From contig VYZB01000216.1 in the NCBI GenBank assembly GCA_013397455.1, forward strand, positions 436,312-500,311: 64,000 nucleotides of DNA, in the 5' to 3' direction. Of the stretch, positions 1-12,019 are shown in pieces. The translations under genes and the position numbers were made by a program. The notes under the pieces were generated by a model. It saw only the letters and a program-made list of their open reading frames with translations, ran no database searches and had not been told where the DNA came from. Each line of letters begins with the position of its first letter. Positions within the stretch are counted from its first letter, which is position 1. The DNA comes from Crotophaga sulcirostris (Eukaryota; Chordata; Aves; Cuculiformes; Crotophagidae).

Positions 1-39
1 AACTGTTGTCACTGAATTCAACTCAAAGGCACCATACTT

Positions 40-829
40 TGTCTTAGTTTAGACCTTAGCTGAACAGCTGAACGGCAAACAACTGTTCTATCACTCCTCC
101 CACTGTTGAGGAGAACTGGAAGAGTAAAGGTAAACTCATAGGCTGAGATAAAAGCAGTTTCAATAGAACAATAAAGGAAGAGAAATATAGCAATAACAAT
201 AATAGAATATACAAAAAGATACTTAGCCTGTCTCAAGTAGTGATTGCAGAACATGTGCTCCAAGCAGTGATTGTCAGATGGTGAACACAAGCGAGCACAG
301 CAGTTCCAGCCAGTGCAGAGAGATCACAGCCGATGTAGAAAGATCACTGAACACGGAACCCAAACTTGGAGCATACAGAAACTGGACACTGAGAGCAGAA
401 GTACTGAGAGCAAAAGGGCCATCCCCCACAAACTTCCCACATACACATGGAGCTTGAAATTTGTGATGTGAAATATTTCTATTAGCCAATCTGAGTCCGC
501 TGTCTTGGCTCTGCTCCTCCCAGCTTTATACAACTGCTCATATACTCATATTTATGTATTTGATACATATAAAACATGAGAAAACTAAAAAATTTCTTGA
601 TTTTCCAACAAAAAGTAAAAAACCTAGTGTATTTTTCAACATTCTTCTCATACTAAATCTAAAAAATAGCAGATGCTGGGAAGAAAATTAACTCTATTCC
701 AGCCAAACATAAACAGTACCTAACAACAACTAAAACCAATATGTGCTATCAAAGTTACTCTCACACTAATTCCAAAACACAGCTGGTACCAAGAAGAAAA
801 TTGACTCTATCCCAGCTGAAATCAGGACA
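40..829 (-). mobile_element. Solo LTR of an avian endogenous retrovirus (ERVL-like), reverse strand
   Basis: Read on the minus strand, the element starts at 829 with TGTCCTGATTTCAGCTGGGA and ends at 40 with ...CTAAACTAAGACA, so it has TG...CA ends. A TATAAAG box lies at 524-530 and a 'TTTATCTCAGCC.ATGAG' block near the 3' end, in the same order as in LTR 31086-31660. The flanks are tactt (35-39) and tacct (830-834), a 5-bp target duplication with one mismatch. No gag, pol or env lies beside it, so it is a solo LTR left by LTR-LTR recombination. The U3 start is partly duplicated: the AGAAAATT(G/A)ACTCTAT block occurs at 794 and again at 681. The family name is inferred from style, not matched. 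Confidence 0.8.
524..530 (-). promoter_or_regulatory. TATA box of the solo LTR
   Basis: TATAAAG on the minus strand, followed by GCTGGGAGG-type sequence. It sits about 300 bp into the LTR, where the U3 promoter of this LTR type is expected. Present activity is unknown. Confidence 0.5.
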
Positions 830-1527
830 TACCTGTATAATTTCTTAGACACAACCATGCAGAAGAAGAGAAAAGGTCAAATTCATTCAGTTCTTGCAGT
901 GATTCTTTGGGATGATGGATATCAACCTAGAGACACTAAGTTATTTGACCTTTTTGACTCCTGAAGTTTTGCAATGGTGAGCACAAGCATATACACATAG
1001 TTGTTTCTGGGAATATTTGGAACGCTATATATTATCACCCGCTTCCTTCCTGGGAAGATGACAAGACAATTGTCAGGTCCTGCTTCCACCGCTGGGTCCC
1101 ATCCCATGACCTGCACAGTCAGAGAGGAAGGATCTTTCGGTGTCTGCATGGCAAACTGGAGACAAACAAATCTCCCAGGGTAAATTCAAAACAGTGTTCA
1201 TTTTGGACGCAGCTAAAATAACAAAACGGTATTTATTTTGGGTACAACCAAAATATCAGATCGAATACTCCTGTGTACATCAAGTAGTAACTTCTCAAAA
1301 TTTGCAAAAACAGTTTCCAGTCTGTTCAGATCACAGTTTGATACCCTCAAGGCAGTTAGGCAAAACAACACAACTTGAATCTGATCTGATGAACTGTAGT
1401 GCCATAGAAAAGAGATAAAATAAAGAGAGAGAGAGAGAGGAATAAGAGTAGCAGGGCAGGGGTAGGGGAAGAGCAGTTACCACTCCATAGGTCTCTGGAA
1501 AACCTGGTCTTCAGGAGCACATGGTAC
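830..1527. other. Unassigned block, possibly the downstream part of an interrupted LTR-like element
   Basis: This block is more GC-rich around 1010-1170 than the surrounding DNA. Read on the minus strand, 1527 to about 922 continues in the same sense as the TATA-bearing block at 1859-2330. It contains a pyrimidine-rich stretch, an AAATAAAT polyadenylation-like motif at about 1230-1237 and a 75-codon frame at 922-1149 that I do not recognise. The CR1 at 1528-1858 lies between the two blocks. One reading is a single LTR-like element split by a CR1 insertion. The alternative is three unrelated pieces. Confidence 0.3.
1424..1439. repeat. (AG)8 microsatellite
   Basis: Sixteen bases of uninterrupted AG dinucleotide, followed by a purine-rich stretch to about 1475. 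Confidence 0.9.
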
Positions 1528-1858
1528 CACAGTATCACAGTATTACAAGGTTGGAAAGGACTTTTGAGATCATAGAGTCCAACCTATAACCCAACACTAA
1601 CACCAACCCGTCATCTAAACCATGGCACTGAGTGCCTCATCCAATCTCCTCTTAAACACCTCCAGGGACGGTGACTTCACCACCTCCCTAGGCAACGCAT
1701 CCCAATGGCCAATCATCCTTTCAGTGAAGAATTTTTTCCTAATATCAAGCCTAAACCTCCCCTGAAGAAGCTTGAGACCATGACCTCTTGGCCTGTCACT
1801 GGTCACCTGGGAGAAGAGACCAATCCCTGCCTGACTACAATCTCCTTTTAGGTAGTTG
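1528..1858 (-). mobile_element. CR1 LINE, 3' fragment (reverse strand)
   Basis: The left edge is the CR1 3' tail, two copies of an ATACTGTG-type octamer when read on the minus strand. It is followed by the conserved CR1 3' block (gagtccaacctataaccca on the plus strand). The minus-strand frame ends in the CR1 ORF2 C-terminus, with readable stretches such as [19 protein letters not shown] and [15 protein letters not shown]. The frame is open across the fragment, which suggests a fairly recent insertion. Homology stops at 1858, inside the [14 protein letters not shown] segment, as expected for 5' truncation. It belongs to the same subfamily as the copies at 30301 and 33540. Confidence 0.93.
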
Positions 1859-1927
1859 GTCCTACGCTTCTTCTGCAGCACATCTTCAGGCAGATTCCAT
1901 GGGGTGGTGGGCCTTTTTGGCAGGTTT

Positions 1928-1937
1928 CTATTTATAG
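1928..1937 (-). promoter_or_regulatory. TATA box (CTATAAATAG)
   Basis: A strong TATA-box match on the minus strand. Transcription from it would start about 25-30 bp to the left, near 1900, and run into the same-sense CR1 fragment. Confidence 0.4.
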
Positions 1938-2132
1938 GACAAGTCCATGCCCCCTTCATTAGCATGAGGAGTGGTCTTGCTACAAAAGTTCTCAAATCAG
2001 CACAAGCACAGAAGCTTCTTTGGGAAGGTTCTGGAATTTGGGCTGGGGGCTCCAGGATCACTGGTAGTTCAACAGACCCTTGCCAGAATAACCTCTGCCT
2101 GAACCCTTTGGGTCTGCATGCACCTGCTGCTG

Positions 2133-2149
2133 CCCCCCCCCCCCCCCCC
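2133..2149. repeat. Poly-C homopolymer (C17)
   Basis: Seventeen consecutive C residues followed by gccgc. Such runs are length-unstable and often miscalled in assemblies. Confidence 0.95.
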
Positions 2150-2188
2150 GCCGCAACACCGTCAGCCCATGAGGAGCCACAGCACTCA

Positions 2189-2300
2189 GGAAGATGTTAA
2201 AGACAACAATACAAGTAGAGTCAGATGGTGTTTAAGACAAGTAGAATCAGTCGACATTTAAGATGACAGTACAAGTAGAGTCAGTCTTTACAACAATAAA
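2189..2300. repeat. Short degenerate tandem repeat, about three units
   Basis: Three related units share the cores ttaaga(c/t) and (t)acaagtaga(g/a)tcag, at about 2194-2225, 2230-2251 and 2257-2285. Unit length varies between roughly 28 and 36 bp. U3 regions of LTRs often carry such direct repeats, which supports the LTR-like reading of the block, but the copies are too few and too diverged to be sure. Confidence 0.55.
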
Positions 2301-2330
2301 TAAATATCTTCTCTGAAAAGACTTTTCAGG

Positions 2331-5300
2331 AGTGTTGTTTTCATATTTTTCTAATGGTACTTGTATTTTATTCGGATGTTTTCATAAATCTTCCTAGACA
2401 TGCTTAATGCAGTCTAATATGATTTTTAAAGGATTTTCACCCTAAAAGTCAAGAAGTACCACTGCCATTGTCTGTGTTGGTTTTCAGTAAAACAGATGGG
2501 AAGATGTCCATAAAAATACATTAATTTTCTAAGAAAAATGGAATTCAAAGTAAAAGACACACTTCTGGTCTTAAAATTGCAAGTGATGGAGAATTCATTG
2601 CAAAACATGATACCTTGACTGAGAACTGTCTCTCTTCTAAAAGGACATAAAAATATGCATGCGGGTTTGCTTGGAATTTATTTCCCTTCCATTTCCAGTC
2701 CCTATTTTTTGTTTACTAAACTGAAGAAGATGTTGTTTCCTTTGTTTACAGACTGCATAAATATGCACTGATTTCTCTCACTTAATGCCATCTGCTTGAT
2801 CTCCTTAAGTCTTCAAATTATATTTTCAAATTCTTTAATACCTCTCATAAATGTTTGAATTCTCTTCAATAATCTTCATTACGTCTCATTAACAGAATTG
2901 AAGGGGGTGAGGGAAGTTGTGACACTGCCACTCCAAGGTTAGCTTTCTTTGCTAATCTTCAGATTGACAGTTTTCATTTGAGCAAAACAGAATATCATTT
3001 TCCTTCCATCTACAAAGAATGGGTGCTTTACCTTCCTTGTTCCCTGCTGTCATGTGTGCTAGGTTGTGGAGGAAGAAACAATTCAAAGCTTTTCTGCAAT
3101 GTAGATGAAACTGAGATAAGGAACTTCGTGATAAATATGCAGAGCAGTGTCCTCATGACAGCCACATAGCAACTGAGGAGGTGAGCTCTGGTTTTCAGAT
3201 ACCACCCCAGTGACCCACTGCTTATCTGCCTGGATCTGACCAGGACCTTGTGTGCAAATTCTGTGTATTGCTTGTGATCGCTGAACTTCCACCTCATATT
3301 CCCTTTGTAGCCAGTAATGCTACATTCAAGGCAGAATATTCAACTGAGCCAAGACTAACCTCCTACTGGGCTTTGGATGCTATCTTCAGCAATGAATTAA
3401 CTAAGAAATAGACTACTTTTCCTCTAGATATGGTCAACATGAGTATGTTATTTGCTTGCTCCAATCTCATGCCAATTCAAATGTGCCACATGTGCTTGTT
3501 TCTTACTATTTGCAAATTCGGGCAGTACTGAGTCTGTTTTTCTTTTTTTTTTTTTTTTTTTTCCCTTTTTTATATTATTGAAGAAAAATAGGTGGTGTAT
3601 GGCAAATAAATGTGTTGGACCTAATAGACCTATAATAAATAATATATATAATATAATAAATCATGCCATGATAAATCACTTGAAATAACTTGCCAAGGAC
3701 CATTCAGGTAGTATCTTCTACTGTGTTGAAGTTGTGCATTGTTATACTTTATTTATCAAAATGTCATGTGTTAATTTACATTTAACCATTACCTCTCTGA
3801 GAAAAATGTTTAATCAAGATATGACATCAGCTTAGTTTGACAGGATTTATTTTCCAAACACATTAATTATATTTCCATCTTCAATTGTTTATTAATGACT
3901 TTCAGACTGACTGTTCTCTAAGTTCATCTGAGACTGACAACTGGAAGACAGATGAGTGTTTACGCAGGTTTCTTCATTCATTGTTAGTTAAAAACTCATA
4001 CCATGTAATATTTAGAAGGTTCATGGATGTTTTGATGGTGGCAGCCTGAAGCAAATAGTACACATACTTGGGCTGAAGTTCCCTATGAGAGGCAACTTCT
4101 TTCCAGAGCTCCTTTTCTGCTTTGATCTAGCAGATTCACACGTACTTTACACTTAGGACATGGATCCATAAACATTAATTGTCCTGTTTTCCTGAATTAG
4201 CCATAGTGTAGGAAAAAATACCTTTCTTGACAGAGAAAGGTATTTACTGTTGCTCACTTGAACTTTCCTTAAACACAATTTAATTCTCAGTAACATGTCA
4301 TGTTGACTGCTGCGAGGTTATTCTATATTTTACCTTATAAGAGAATGGATTTTCTTCTATTTTTGATATATTGATATGAGTTTTAGTGGACTTTACATTC
4401 AATTTGTACCTCTCAGATTTTGTTCTTTTTCTTACTGCTCTTTTCATTGTATTGAGTTTTTAAAGGCCTTCTGCTGAGGCAGAGAACATTTGAACTGTGA
4501 AGTCTATCCCCATGGAATGTAGATAAGCTCTCCATAAAAATTATATGTATAAACCAGACTTTGATTGCATGTCTTCTGCTGCCATGGATGAGAATCCTGG
4601 GAGGGTCCCTGAACATTTGCTTCTTTGCAACATCTTTGAGTTCTGTGAATTTTTCTGAAACCAGTACAATATGCCATTGGGTGCATGTACATCTTTCTTT
4701 TAGTTTCTGATAAAATTCTTCATCACGAGTTCTGTTTTGGCTCTGGAGACATAGCTTATGATACAGTCATCAGTTAAATCACTTTATTCAAAGCAGTTGT
4801 CAAGATTTTCTGACTCCTTTTATCTTTCCACATCAAACACTGTTACTTAACAGAATGTACCTCAACTTTATCTTTTAAAAATGAACTTTAAATTTGATAT
4901 TTAATTACATTGTAAAAAACCAAGACTTTCTTCTTTATTTTCCTAGACCACCAGTGTTGCACTAGTATCTAATACTTCTATTAAGTTGGGTGTTAAAGGA
5001 CTTAATAAGAAAAATGCTATAAACATAAAAAAATATCAAAGAAATAGAACACAGTTAAAATGACATTTAGTGATAGTTGGTAATCCTGTTTCTGTACGCC
5101 AGAAAAGGACTAGGAGTTGAGCAGTGGTGAAACATCAAGCTTCAAGGCAAAGGAAGAATGACTCTTCCTGTAGTTTACACCTTTCGTCCTTCTATTTTTG
5201 TTCAGTACACACATTTTCTTGGATAAAAGCTTTTCTGCTTGAATAAATGAGAAGAATGGCTGTATCATGTAAAGTTGTGGAAGCCATTGTAAAAAGTACA

Positions 5301-5630
5301 AAGGAAAGCCACATTTCATTGTTGCCACCCTAGAGGGAATAAAAAGATATTGCTGTATACTTCTTTTTTTTGTGGAAAAGAATAATATATTTTCTTTAAA
5401 CTTTTCTTTAGGTAACCATAGAACATATATTTTTGCATAATATTGTTGTCCTTAATGGATCTTGTCCTTGTGGACATTACAGTAGTCAAGTTCATACAGA
5501 CTAAATTCCACTTAAACCTCCACCTCTACAAGTGTACTGTTTGACTGGCTCAAAGGCAGCTTCCTGCCCATTACCAGTATCTTTAGGGAGTGATACAATA
5601 ACTTGCTTTACAGAAAAGTCTGATGCCTAA
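2331..5630. other. AT-rich non-coding sequence
   Basis: No recognisable gene or repeat apart from the poly-T run at 3543-3562. Open frames here (for example 3028-3297 minus and 3452-3688 plus) are short, have no recognisable motif and show no paired splice sites. Confidence 0.6.
3543..3562. repeat. Poly-T run (T20)
   Basis: Twenty consecutive T residues. I see no body of a SINE or processed pseudogene on the right side that would make this a reverse-strand poly-A tail. Confidence 0.9.
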
Positions 5631-5674
5631 AGGTCTAAAGGTCAGAAAGGTCTAAAGGTCAGAAAGGTCTAAAG
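5631..5674 (+). repeat. 17-bp tandem repeat, 2.6 copies
   Basis: The unit AGGTCTAAAGGTCAGAA starts at 5631, 5648 and 5665; the last copy is partial. The copies are essentially identical, so the duplication is recent. Each unit contains two AGGTC-type half sites, the core of nuclear-receptor half sites, which may be chance. Confidence 0.9.
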
Positions 5675-8600
5675 AACAGATCCCTGAAGAATCTGCTCCA
5701 AGTGGACTGTATGGATGCACATCATCAAAGAGACGAGTAAGTTCCCTAAGGAGTAAAATTAACTATATGCATATATGGATACAAGTAGAATTTAAGCAGT
5801 CTGAATCTGGCTTTATTTGTTTGTTTACTAGAGTGATGATCAATGTTGTTTATATAGTTCCTTAAAAAAAACGGTCACTGCAAAAAGCCATTAACAGTGT
5901 GTTAGCCTCACACCTTTTCTTTTTAGATTGAAATTTGTCTTATGACCATGGAAAAAACAAAATATAAATCATTGTTGCCAAACAGACTGACATTCAAAGT
6001 AGGTAACATCTTCTGCAGTATAAGGCATCTCTCCTTAGCTCTCCTAATTTCAGTTAGGTGCCAACAAGTGGGACTTAACTCCAGACTTTTTTTCACTTGC
6101 AGCAGTGGTAGATTTTATCTAGTTTCAGCTCCTGATTTCTGCATGTCTGGACCAAAGAAGTGGAACAAAATGAAGTCTTGTCTGTATTTGGCAGATACAA
6201 ATTTGGAGAAAGAAAAGGCTTTCCATTTTTGACTCTTACTATGTTGTATTTTGTTCAAATACTTGCAAGTTGTCATACTACTTTTGTGATATGTAGGTTA
6301 CAACTGAAGGAAGTCTTCCATGAAGGAAGACATTCGAAGCTTACCTGGATTTTTAAGCATTTCAGTTCTTTTAAATCTCTGTCTTTGTTACAGAGGAGCG
6401 ACACTAGTCTTATCTGTATGCTGAGCACTCTAAGCAACAAGCTCATTGGTAACGTTTAACAAAAATTTTATTGAGTCTGGATTTACATGCAGTTCTATGG
6501 GCAGTTATATCAGATGTTTCTCTATGAACTTTCCAAGTGTACAGACATATCTTTTATTTATGTATCTATCTACTTATTTAATTTGTGTTTAATAGCTTGA
6601 CAAATAAGGAAAATCACAGATTGAATATTAAATTCTTCAGTTTTCTCTCACAATTTTCTCTCCCCCCAAAAATCCTATAACTGGAGAGATGTGATGGAAA
6701 GGCTGGGAGTTATACCTTTGAAATTGTTAATCTGCTGTGCTACAGTAAAATGACCATGAATGTGGTTCTGGTATATATTTAAAGACAGATTTTGCTACCC
6801 TTACTTAGTTTGAATTATAATTTTGCTTTGCAACTGATCTCATATAAGTTAATGGGGCTTCTTGTAGAATTAGAAACTGTTTAATGGAATACAATCATAA
6901 TTTCATGGTTATTGAGGTTAATGAAAAATTCATTAGTCATGGAATGGAAATTAAAATACTGGCATAGATTAAAAACTGGGTAAGACAGAAAGCTAATTTT
7001 TGGAGGGGTAGGAGGCACAAGAAAAAACCTCCCCCAATCTGGAAAATATTGTTAAAAGAATCTCCTACTGGACTACACTGGAAGGCAGAGCTGGATACAT
7101 GAGAAAAATCCTCTGAATTGCGTGTGTCTTAAAAAATATAGCTTAGTGCTTGGGAAGTTATCTCAACATGACTGTAGATAGCAAGGTCAAAATACTAACT
7201 CACTGTGGGGCAGCAGCTCAACAAGTCAACTTAAAACCAATGCATGAATAGTAAGAGAAGTACTGAAAAATGCTTTATAACTCACTGATGTATAAATATT
7301 TGTAATTGCATGTTCGGTGCTATTCACTTAAACTCAGATTACCAGAAGTACTTAATCACTGTCCAAAATACCCTTTATGAATCTGGGATAATACCTCCAT
7401 AAAGATAATACAATAGTAGAATCACTATTCAGAGATAACATTAAAAATGGTACCTATAACAGAAATTTTCACAGTCTCTCATGTGAGGAGTTTAAATAAA
7501 GGGAAGTGAAATGTAAAGGATTCTAATAATTAAATATGCGAACATAAACTCTATTACACTGAGAGACAACTCGTAGTGGATTCATACTCTCCAAAATGAG
7601 AAACTTCAGTGGCTCAAAGAAAGAGTCACTGCAGACACCCTAGAGTACTGAAACATTGGTGTGAAACCAGAAGAGGTCACATAACTAGGCACCTCTGGAG
7701 CCAGGCAAGATATCTTAAAAGTATCCAAATTAACAACAGGTGTTCATGGATAAAAACTGAATGTAGTTGAGTGCAGAAAGTTCTCATTTAGAAATTATGC
7801 ATTCTGGTATGAAAATAGAACTGAAAGAACCAATTCAAGTAAAAAACCCCTCAACATATCATTTACATTTAAAATGTGATTGCATCTTTACTAGTAACTT
7901 TCTTCTAATACAGAGGCAAGAGTCCAGTTTGCTTTTAAACTTTAATCTTTATTTTAAAAATAAATTAATTATTTTATAAGTTAATTAGGGGAAAAATAAG
8001 CAAGACATGAACTTTACTTTTAGATTTTTGCCATGAGTGAAGTATTATGTTAATCTAGTCTTGACATTTATATAAAAAATAACGAAAATACTTTGAGATC
8101 TCAGTTTTCTAAATGCTTGACAAATGTGCATATATATTAGTGTAGTCATCTGGAACTTGACACTTACTTGTTGACAAATGAAAAAAAAACAAACTAGGTT
8201 ATCCATTTTCATCATTTTTACTTAATTTTTCATTCCAGGCAGATAAAGTCATATATAAGTAATTCAAAAGTAAAAAAGAGTGGGATTTGCAAGAATATTT
8301 TTAGCTAAATATTACTCAGATATGAAGTAAATATTTTAAAGACTTAACAGATGTAGTTATTTTTTCCACATAATCATGAGTATATTGCAAGTTTGAAATA
8401 ATGAGGAATAAAAGGGCTATAATGATACTGAAAGTGGAATTTTAATACGGAACTAATTGGATCATGGAACTTGTCAAACCTAAAAGGTGATTCTCAATTA
8501 AACTGTTTCATCTGAAATGTGATCCAGAAGTGCTGAAGAACACACAGCTCTCCCTTGAGTATGCTGTCATTGTTACAGTTCTGAAATTATAACGTTTCTT

Positions 8601-11600
8601 AAAAATCAGCAAAATAACCTCTGGTTTCAGGTGACTGAAACTCTTGTCCCTGCTTTGTTCCCTTGCTATTATTCAAGTTTCAAACTTCAGTGTTTTTATT
8701 GTTGTATTTATTTTTGAGACAAGTACACATTTTATAAACCCTTTGGGGTGAGCTAATAGTTTCCTGCCAGTTCAAAATGTTGTTTTGGAGGAAAAATAAA
8801 TATTCATGATTTGTTATGGAATACTAAGATTCCAGATTATTACAAAATGATGCAAATATTTTATACTGGAGTTTTTTCTTTATTGGATGAGACAGTACAT
8901 TATAGATATGCCAATTAATAATTTCACATCAGAAATACTGTGTAAGTAAGCCCTCTGGGAAACCTTTACTTATTTACAGTTGAAATGATGTGCAAATAAA
9001 CTCATTAGGAAACTCTGATATATTAAATGGAGAGTGAAAACTGAAATGGCAGCCTCAGACTGTATAGATTTTTTTATTTAATCTCTCAGGTCTATAAAAC
9101 TAGAAAATCAGTGATGTGGGTCTTACTTTGTACTAATGGAAACAGCTACAGTATTATTAGTGAGATGTATTTTGGATTTATATCAGCCGTGAGTCTGAAT
9201 TATTTATTTACTCACATTGCAAATCTGTGATAGCTACATTTAAGGAAAAAAAAAACAACAACCCTATAAATTCTTTAATAGGTGATAAGGGAAATCGGAG
9301 ATGAAGTAACATGGACTAAAAGCAGTGTTTCTTATTGTTCAAGACTTAATACTCAAGACCAAGCTGTCAATAGTTTTTCAAGAGTTTAATTTCCCATTTC
9401 AGGTTTTCCCTGACAAATTGTTAAGACAATACAAGAAAATACTCAGCAAAAAAAACCCTGTAGTTTGGGCAACAGAGTGGAGGAAGAGTGCAAATTTTGG
9501 GATAAAGTGATGGATAGGAACAGTAATGGGACAGGATGGCAGAATGTCAGGACATGATTAGGGTGTGAGAGCAACAGATATAGAGTTTAAAATCAGGCAT
9601 CAGGATCATGCTATGTAGAAAACAAGTCACTGCATTAAAGTATGAAAATGGCAGTATTTGACTTAGAAAACTGTAACACCATAACTTTTTAAAGAATTAA
9701 AAATTCCTTTACATTTGCACTCACAAAAGAAAGTAGACTTCAAAGAAGGGGAAGGCTATGTATTGAACTAAAGTAAAATGAGGACAGATTCTCAGTTGTT
9801 CTCCACTCTGTGTACTAGCTCAAGTGCCAGTGATAATTTTGTGAGTTATTGGCAGCAGAGTAGAAGTGGATCTTAGGAATCTTGATTTCTGAAGGTAAAG
9901 AAGCTCTACTTAACCTGATTGCATTGTCCACACGCATGAGACTTTCTTAACTCAGTAAGGTGTAAGTAGTCCAAGTTATTTTCCGTCCCGTTCACCGTTA
10001 ACTTACTCAATATCTGTTGATCCATCATAACTAAAGTAACTATCATAAACCACTCAGTCGGTGCTCATGATCTACTTTAGGTTTATAGATTAGCTGTTCA
10101 ACAGTATTGATGCACGTGCTCGAGTCACCACCGCTAAGTCATCTCTGAAATGGTATGATTTGGGATATGGAATAGAGTTTAAATCATACAAAATGATGGT
10201 AAGGAAACAAGAGAAGAAGGACTGATGTCCTATTTTGAGAACTGGGAGGACGTGCAGTGGTAAATCATAAACAGAAGAGGAACATGGAGCTGTAGGCCTG
10301 AATTTTATGCTAATAACAATATTGAAAATAGGTTTTGGACAAACTTCAAGGATGGGAAAGGGATAAGTAAAGTTTTTCATTAAAAAAAAATAGATCATAT
10401 CACCAAAGCTTAATTGGGGTCACATATTGATGTGTAAACATACAGGTCTTCAGATGTTACCGTAGCTGCAACTTGACTGAAGGAAGCTTGAGGAGTTTTT
10501 AACAAAAGCAAGAAACTTCTTCAGAAATTTCCAGCTGATAGTTCTTAAACACTTGATTTCCAGAAAGCAGGAGGTTAAATGAACACTACCATTCAGTCTA
10601 TGCCCAACTCTTACACTCTTTTCCTAAGTGTCTTTTATTGCTTATTGGGGAACAAAGTGTTATAGGCTATAGGCTGCTGCAGTTTTTCTTAAGTTTTAGA
10701 AATTTTTTGGAGTTGCTTCAATAACATTTGTGCTTGTTGTGACGATGTGTTGACACTGAACTTCCTGCGTTAATTCTAATCTCTTTTTTTTTCCTCAGAT
10801 TGGAATTTGAGGTTTCATAGCTAGGCAGGATTAGATAAATCTCCTTTAAATGACACGTGTTCTTTTTCTTGTCTTAAGGGGAAATCCTGATATCTTGCTG
10901 TGGAGCAGTCCTTACTGTTGCTTTGCAGGCAGCAATGATATATGAGATGTCCTGTGTTCATTTCACACAAGATTAGATTATAGTTTCTTTCAGAAATGTC
11001 TTTTTTTTTTTTTAAAAAAAATATATCTGCTTTTCTGTTTTGCATAATACTAATAATTATGTAATTACAGTTCATTAGCATGCACATGCACATGGTGTTT
11101 CATTCTGTTTTGTGGTCTGACATATATAAATCTCACTACTCTTTGGAAGATCATTTAAAAATAAACCATCATTGAACAAAAAGCCAGAAATATGTGACAG
11201 GTTCTATTCAGAACAGAATACTCAAAATTTGTCTTGACTGAGATTTAGCTGCTGTTTAATAGACTATTAGCTCCAATTTGCTACTACTTTATTTGTGTCA
11301 ATGCTCTGTGATCTGAGCATTTTTGTGAACTGTTTTGCTCTGAATATAACTAGGAAAATATTCCAAAAATGTCATTCAGCAATGAGATGCAAGTTGAACT
11401 ACTGTGTACTTAACAAGACCTGCATGCCATTAATTACAAGATGCTTTCTTCATCTGACTGAAAGCCTTCAGATGAACAATTCTTAGGGAGAAAAAGGAAA
11501 ATCACTTGCACTTCTGCAAGACCACGTTGATTCTGACTAAGTTTTCACTAGAAACTTTCAAATTATTCAGAATTATGCTAACAATTCTTTCTGATCCTGA

Positions 11601-12019
11601 TAATTCCTTACAGTTTTATGTTTAAATATCTTTTCTTTGCTATACTATTTGAAATGATTTTCTAATTTTGTCAAAATGAAGCTGTTAAAAAATATTATTG
11701 TCGATTCTTCACCAATTCTCCCCTGCCAAATCTGACATGCTCCCCTGTTTTTTGCCTTCTAGTGTTGAATCATACCTCGTTTTTAACGATTTTCAAATCT
11801 TTGAATTTCTAATGAGAAGAAAATATCATTCATTGACATTTGTCAATATTTTCCATTATGACTGTTTCTAAGTCAGTTAGTCTTGTGTGCTCCTTCAACA
11901 ATCTGTGCAGAATATTAAAGAGCACAATAGCTGTAATGTCATCTAATATAAATCCTGCCTAAGAGGGTCTTATTCACCAGCGTCCTGACTCATCTCCCAG
12001 ACAGAAATCCAGCTTGCCT
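5675..12019. other. AT-rich non-coding sequence
   Basis: I see no recognisable gene, LTR or CR1. The longest frames (5942-6232 plus, 6160-6459 plus, 10090-10398 minus) overlap each other or are AT-driven and resemble no known protein. Acceptor-like tracts occur at about 6100 and 10797, but the frames after them close quickly or are unremarkable. Confidence 0.6.

Larger units (their letters stand above)
1859..2330 (-). mobile_element. TATA-bearing LTR-like segment abutting a CR1
   Basis: On the minus strand this block holds, in order: short degenerate repeats (2189-2300), a G17 run, a region of about 190 bp, the TATA box CTATAAATAG (1937-1928), and about 70 bp ending at the CR1 junction at 1858. 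A TATA box embedded in repeat-derived DNA with GC-rich flanks is typical of an LTR U3/R region. I cannot name the family, and I do not see clean TG...CA ends or a target duplication. It could instead be a non-repetitive promoter fragment. Confidence 0.4.

Noticed and set aside
3543..3562. T20 run as the reverse-strand poly-A tail of a retrogene or SINE
   Set aside because: No recognisable element body lies to its right and no flanking direct repeats are visible.
5942..6459. Two overlapping plus frames with an acceptor-like tract at about 6100
   Set aside because: The frames overlap in different phases, contain no recognisable motif, and no donor site closes a convincing exon.
10780..10830. 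Strong acceptor-like tract ending at 10798
   Set aside because: All three frames after it reach a stop within about eight codons.
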